Shown here piece after piece: positions 4,975 through 5,250 of a DNA stretch of 5,250 bases. The notes under the pieces are model-generated. The model did no database searches. It saw nothing but the letters and a program-made list of their open reading frames with translations, and had not been told where the DNA came from. Origin of the DNA: HRBIN12 sp964640965 (GTDB lineage: Bacteria > Actinomycetota > UBA4738 > HRBIN12). Each line of letters opens with the position of its first letter. The first letter of the stretch is position 1. The stretch lies in the NCBI GenBank assembly GCA_964640965.1, contig CAZXJB010000136.1, positions 1-5,250 on the forward strand. Direction: 5' to 3'. The position numbers were made by a program, and so were the translations under genes.

Positions 4975-5108
4975 GCGAGGTGGAGGAGCCGGCCGGGCGG
5001 CCGCGGCCGGCCTTCGGGCCGGTCGAGGAAAGTCCGGGCTCCGCAGGGCAGGGTGCTGGGGGAACCCAGGCGGGGGCGACCTCGCGGAAGCGCCACAGAG
5101 AGCAGACC

Positions 5109-5124
5109 GCCCGCGCGGGCGACC
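5109..5124 (+). repeat. First copy of a 16-nt exact repeat inside rnpB
   Basis: GCCCGCGCGGGCGACC occurs here and again at 5235-5250. In this copy it forms the 5' arm and GCGA loop of a perfect hairpin whose 3' arm ends at 5132, in the P8/P9 region of the RNA. Confidence 0.8.
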
Positions 5125-5234
5125 GCGCGGGCAAGGGTGAAACGGTGAGGTAAGAGCTCACCAGCGGATCGGGCGACCGGTCCGGCTCGGCAAGCCCCAC
5201 CCGGAGCAAGGCCAAGCAGGGAGCGGTGCCGGAG

Positions 5235-5250
5235 GCCCGCGCGGGCGACC
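5235..5250 (+). repeat. Second copy of the 16-nt repeat inside rnpB, cut by the window edge
   Basis: This copy is identical to 5109-5124. Its 3' arm would lie beyond the window, so a second GCGA-capped hairpin is likely but not seen. Its position after the AAGGCCA-AGCAGGG block suits the P13/P14 region. Confidence 0.75.

Larger units (their letters stand above)
4981..5250 (+). ncRNA. rnpB: RNase P RNA, bacterial type A, 5' part (truncated by window edge)
   Basis: This is the catalytic RNA of RNase P, which matures tRNA 5' ends. The conserved blocks appear in order: GAGGAAAGUCCGGGCUCC (5025-5042), followed by AGGGCAGGGUG; ACAGAGAGCAGACCGCC (5095-5111); AAGGGUGAAACGGUGAGGUA (5133-5152), whose GGUGAG/CUCACC hairpin presents GUAAGAG; and CCCCACCCGGAGCAAGGCCA (5195-5214), then AGCAGGG. 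A UUCG-capped stem (CCGGCC 5007-5012 with GGCCGG 5017-5022) fits the P3 position. The hairpin at 5109-5132 is a perfect 10-bp stem with a GCGA tetraloop. The 5' end is estimated from the -10 box at 4969-4974 and could be off by a few bases. The 3' strand of P1 and the remaining 3' domain lie beyond the window. The 5' end is back-to-back with the lipoprotein gene, and the zinc-ribbon and RNase HI genes lie just beyond that. Confidence 0.95.

Noticed and set aside
1..5250. Mobile element, CRISPR array, tRNA, phage or defence genes
   Set aside because: No transposase or integrase motifs, no spaced direct repeats, no tRNA-like cloverleaf and no defence-type domain were seen. The genes are mostly housekeeping or conserved metabolic.

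Overview
The window is very GC-rich. Codon third positions are dominated by G and C, and long spurious open frames lie opposite the true genes. Several features suggest a high-GC actinomycete-type bacterium (Actinomycetota, possibly a deep-branching or uncultured lineage). These are a siroheme nitrite/sulfite reductase behind a cysteine-rich leader peptide, a zinc-ribbon coiled-coil gene overlapping an RNase HI gene close to rnpB, a SURF1 gene, and several start codons only 6-11 nt downstream of a -10-like hexamer, as in leaderless mRNAs. The phylum assignment is inference from gene content and style, not from a marker phylogeny.

Layout. (1) 1-504: the 5' end of a ferredoxin-type nitrite/sulfite reductase on the minus strand, running off the left edge. 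Its ~260 nt upstream region holds a good sigma-70-type promoter, a 34-codon cysteine-rich leader ORF, and a hairpin that can cover the reductase Shine-Dalgarno sequence. (2) 505-987 (+): an integral-membrane isoprenylcysteine carboxyl methyltransferase-like protein, transcribed divergently. (3) 1025-2863 (-): a tight three-gene operon in the order SDR oxidoreductase, SURF1 (cytochrome oxidase assembly), small three-helix membrane protein. (4) 2911-4076 (+): a zinc-ribbon coiled-coil protein overlapping by 4 nt with RNase HI. (5) 4024-4944 (-): a lipoprotein of unknown function whose 3' end overlaps rnhA tail to tail by 53 bp. (6) ~4981-5250 (+): the 5' part of RNase P RNA (rnpB), running off the right edge.

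How it fits together. The right half is an RNA-metabolism neighbourhood (zinc-ribbon protein, RNase HI, RNase P RNA) with an envelope lipoprotein embedded in it. The middle operon touches the aerobic respiratory chain through SURF1. The left edge is assimilatory sulfur or nitrogen reduction, and its leader peptide argues for cysteine-linked control and therefore for sulfite as the likely substrate.

The most interesting material is regulatory. There is a candidate cysteine-responsive leader upstream of the reductase. There is also a recurring arrangement in which four genes have a TAnnnT hexamer 6-11 nt before the ATG, including a mirrored divergent pair at 2864-2910. No mobile element, CRISPR array, tRNA or obvious defence system was seen.
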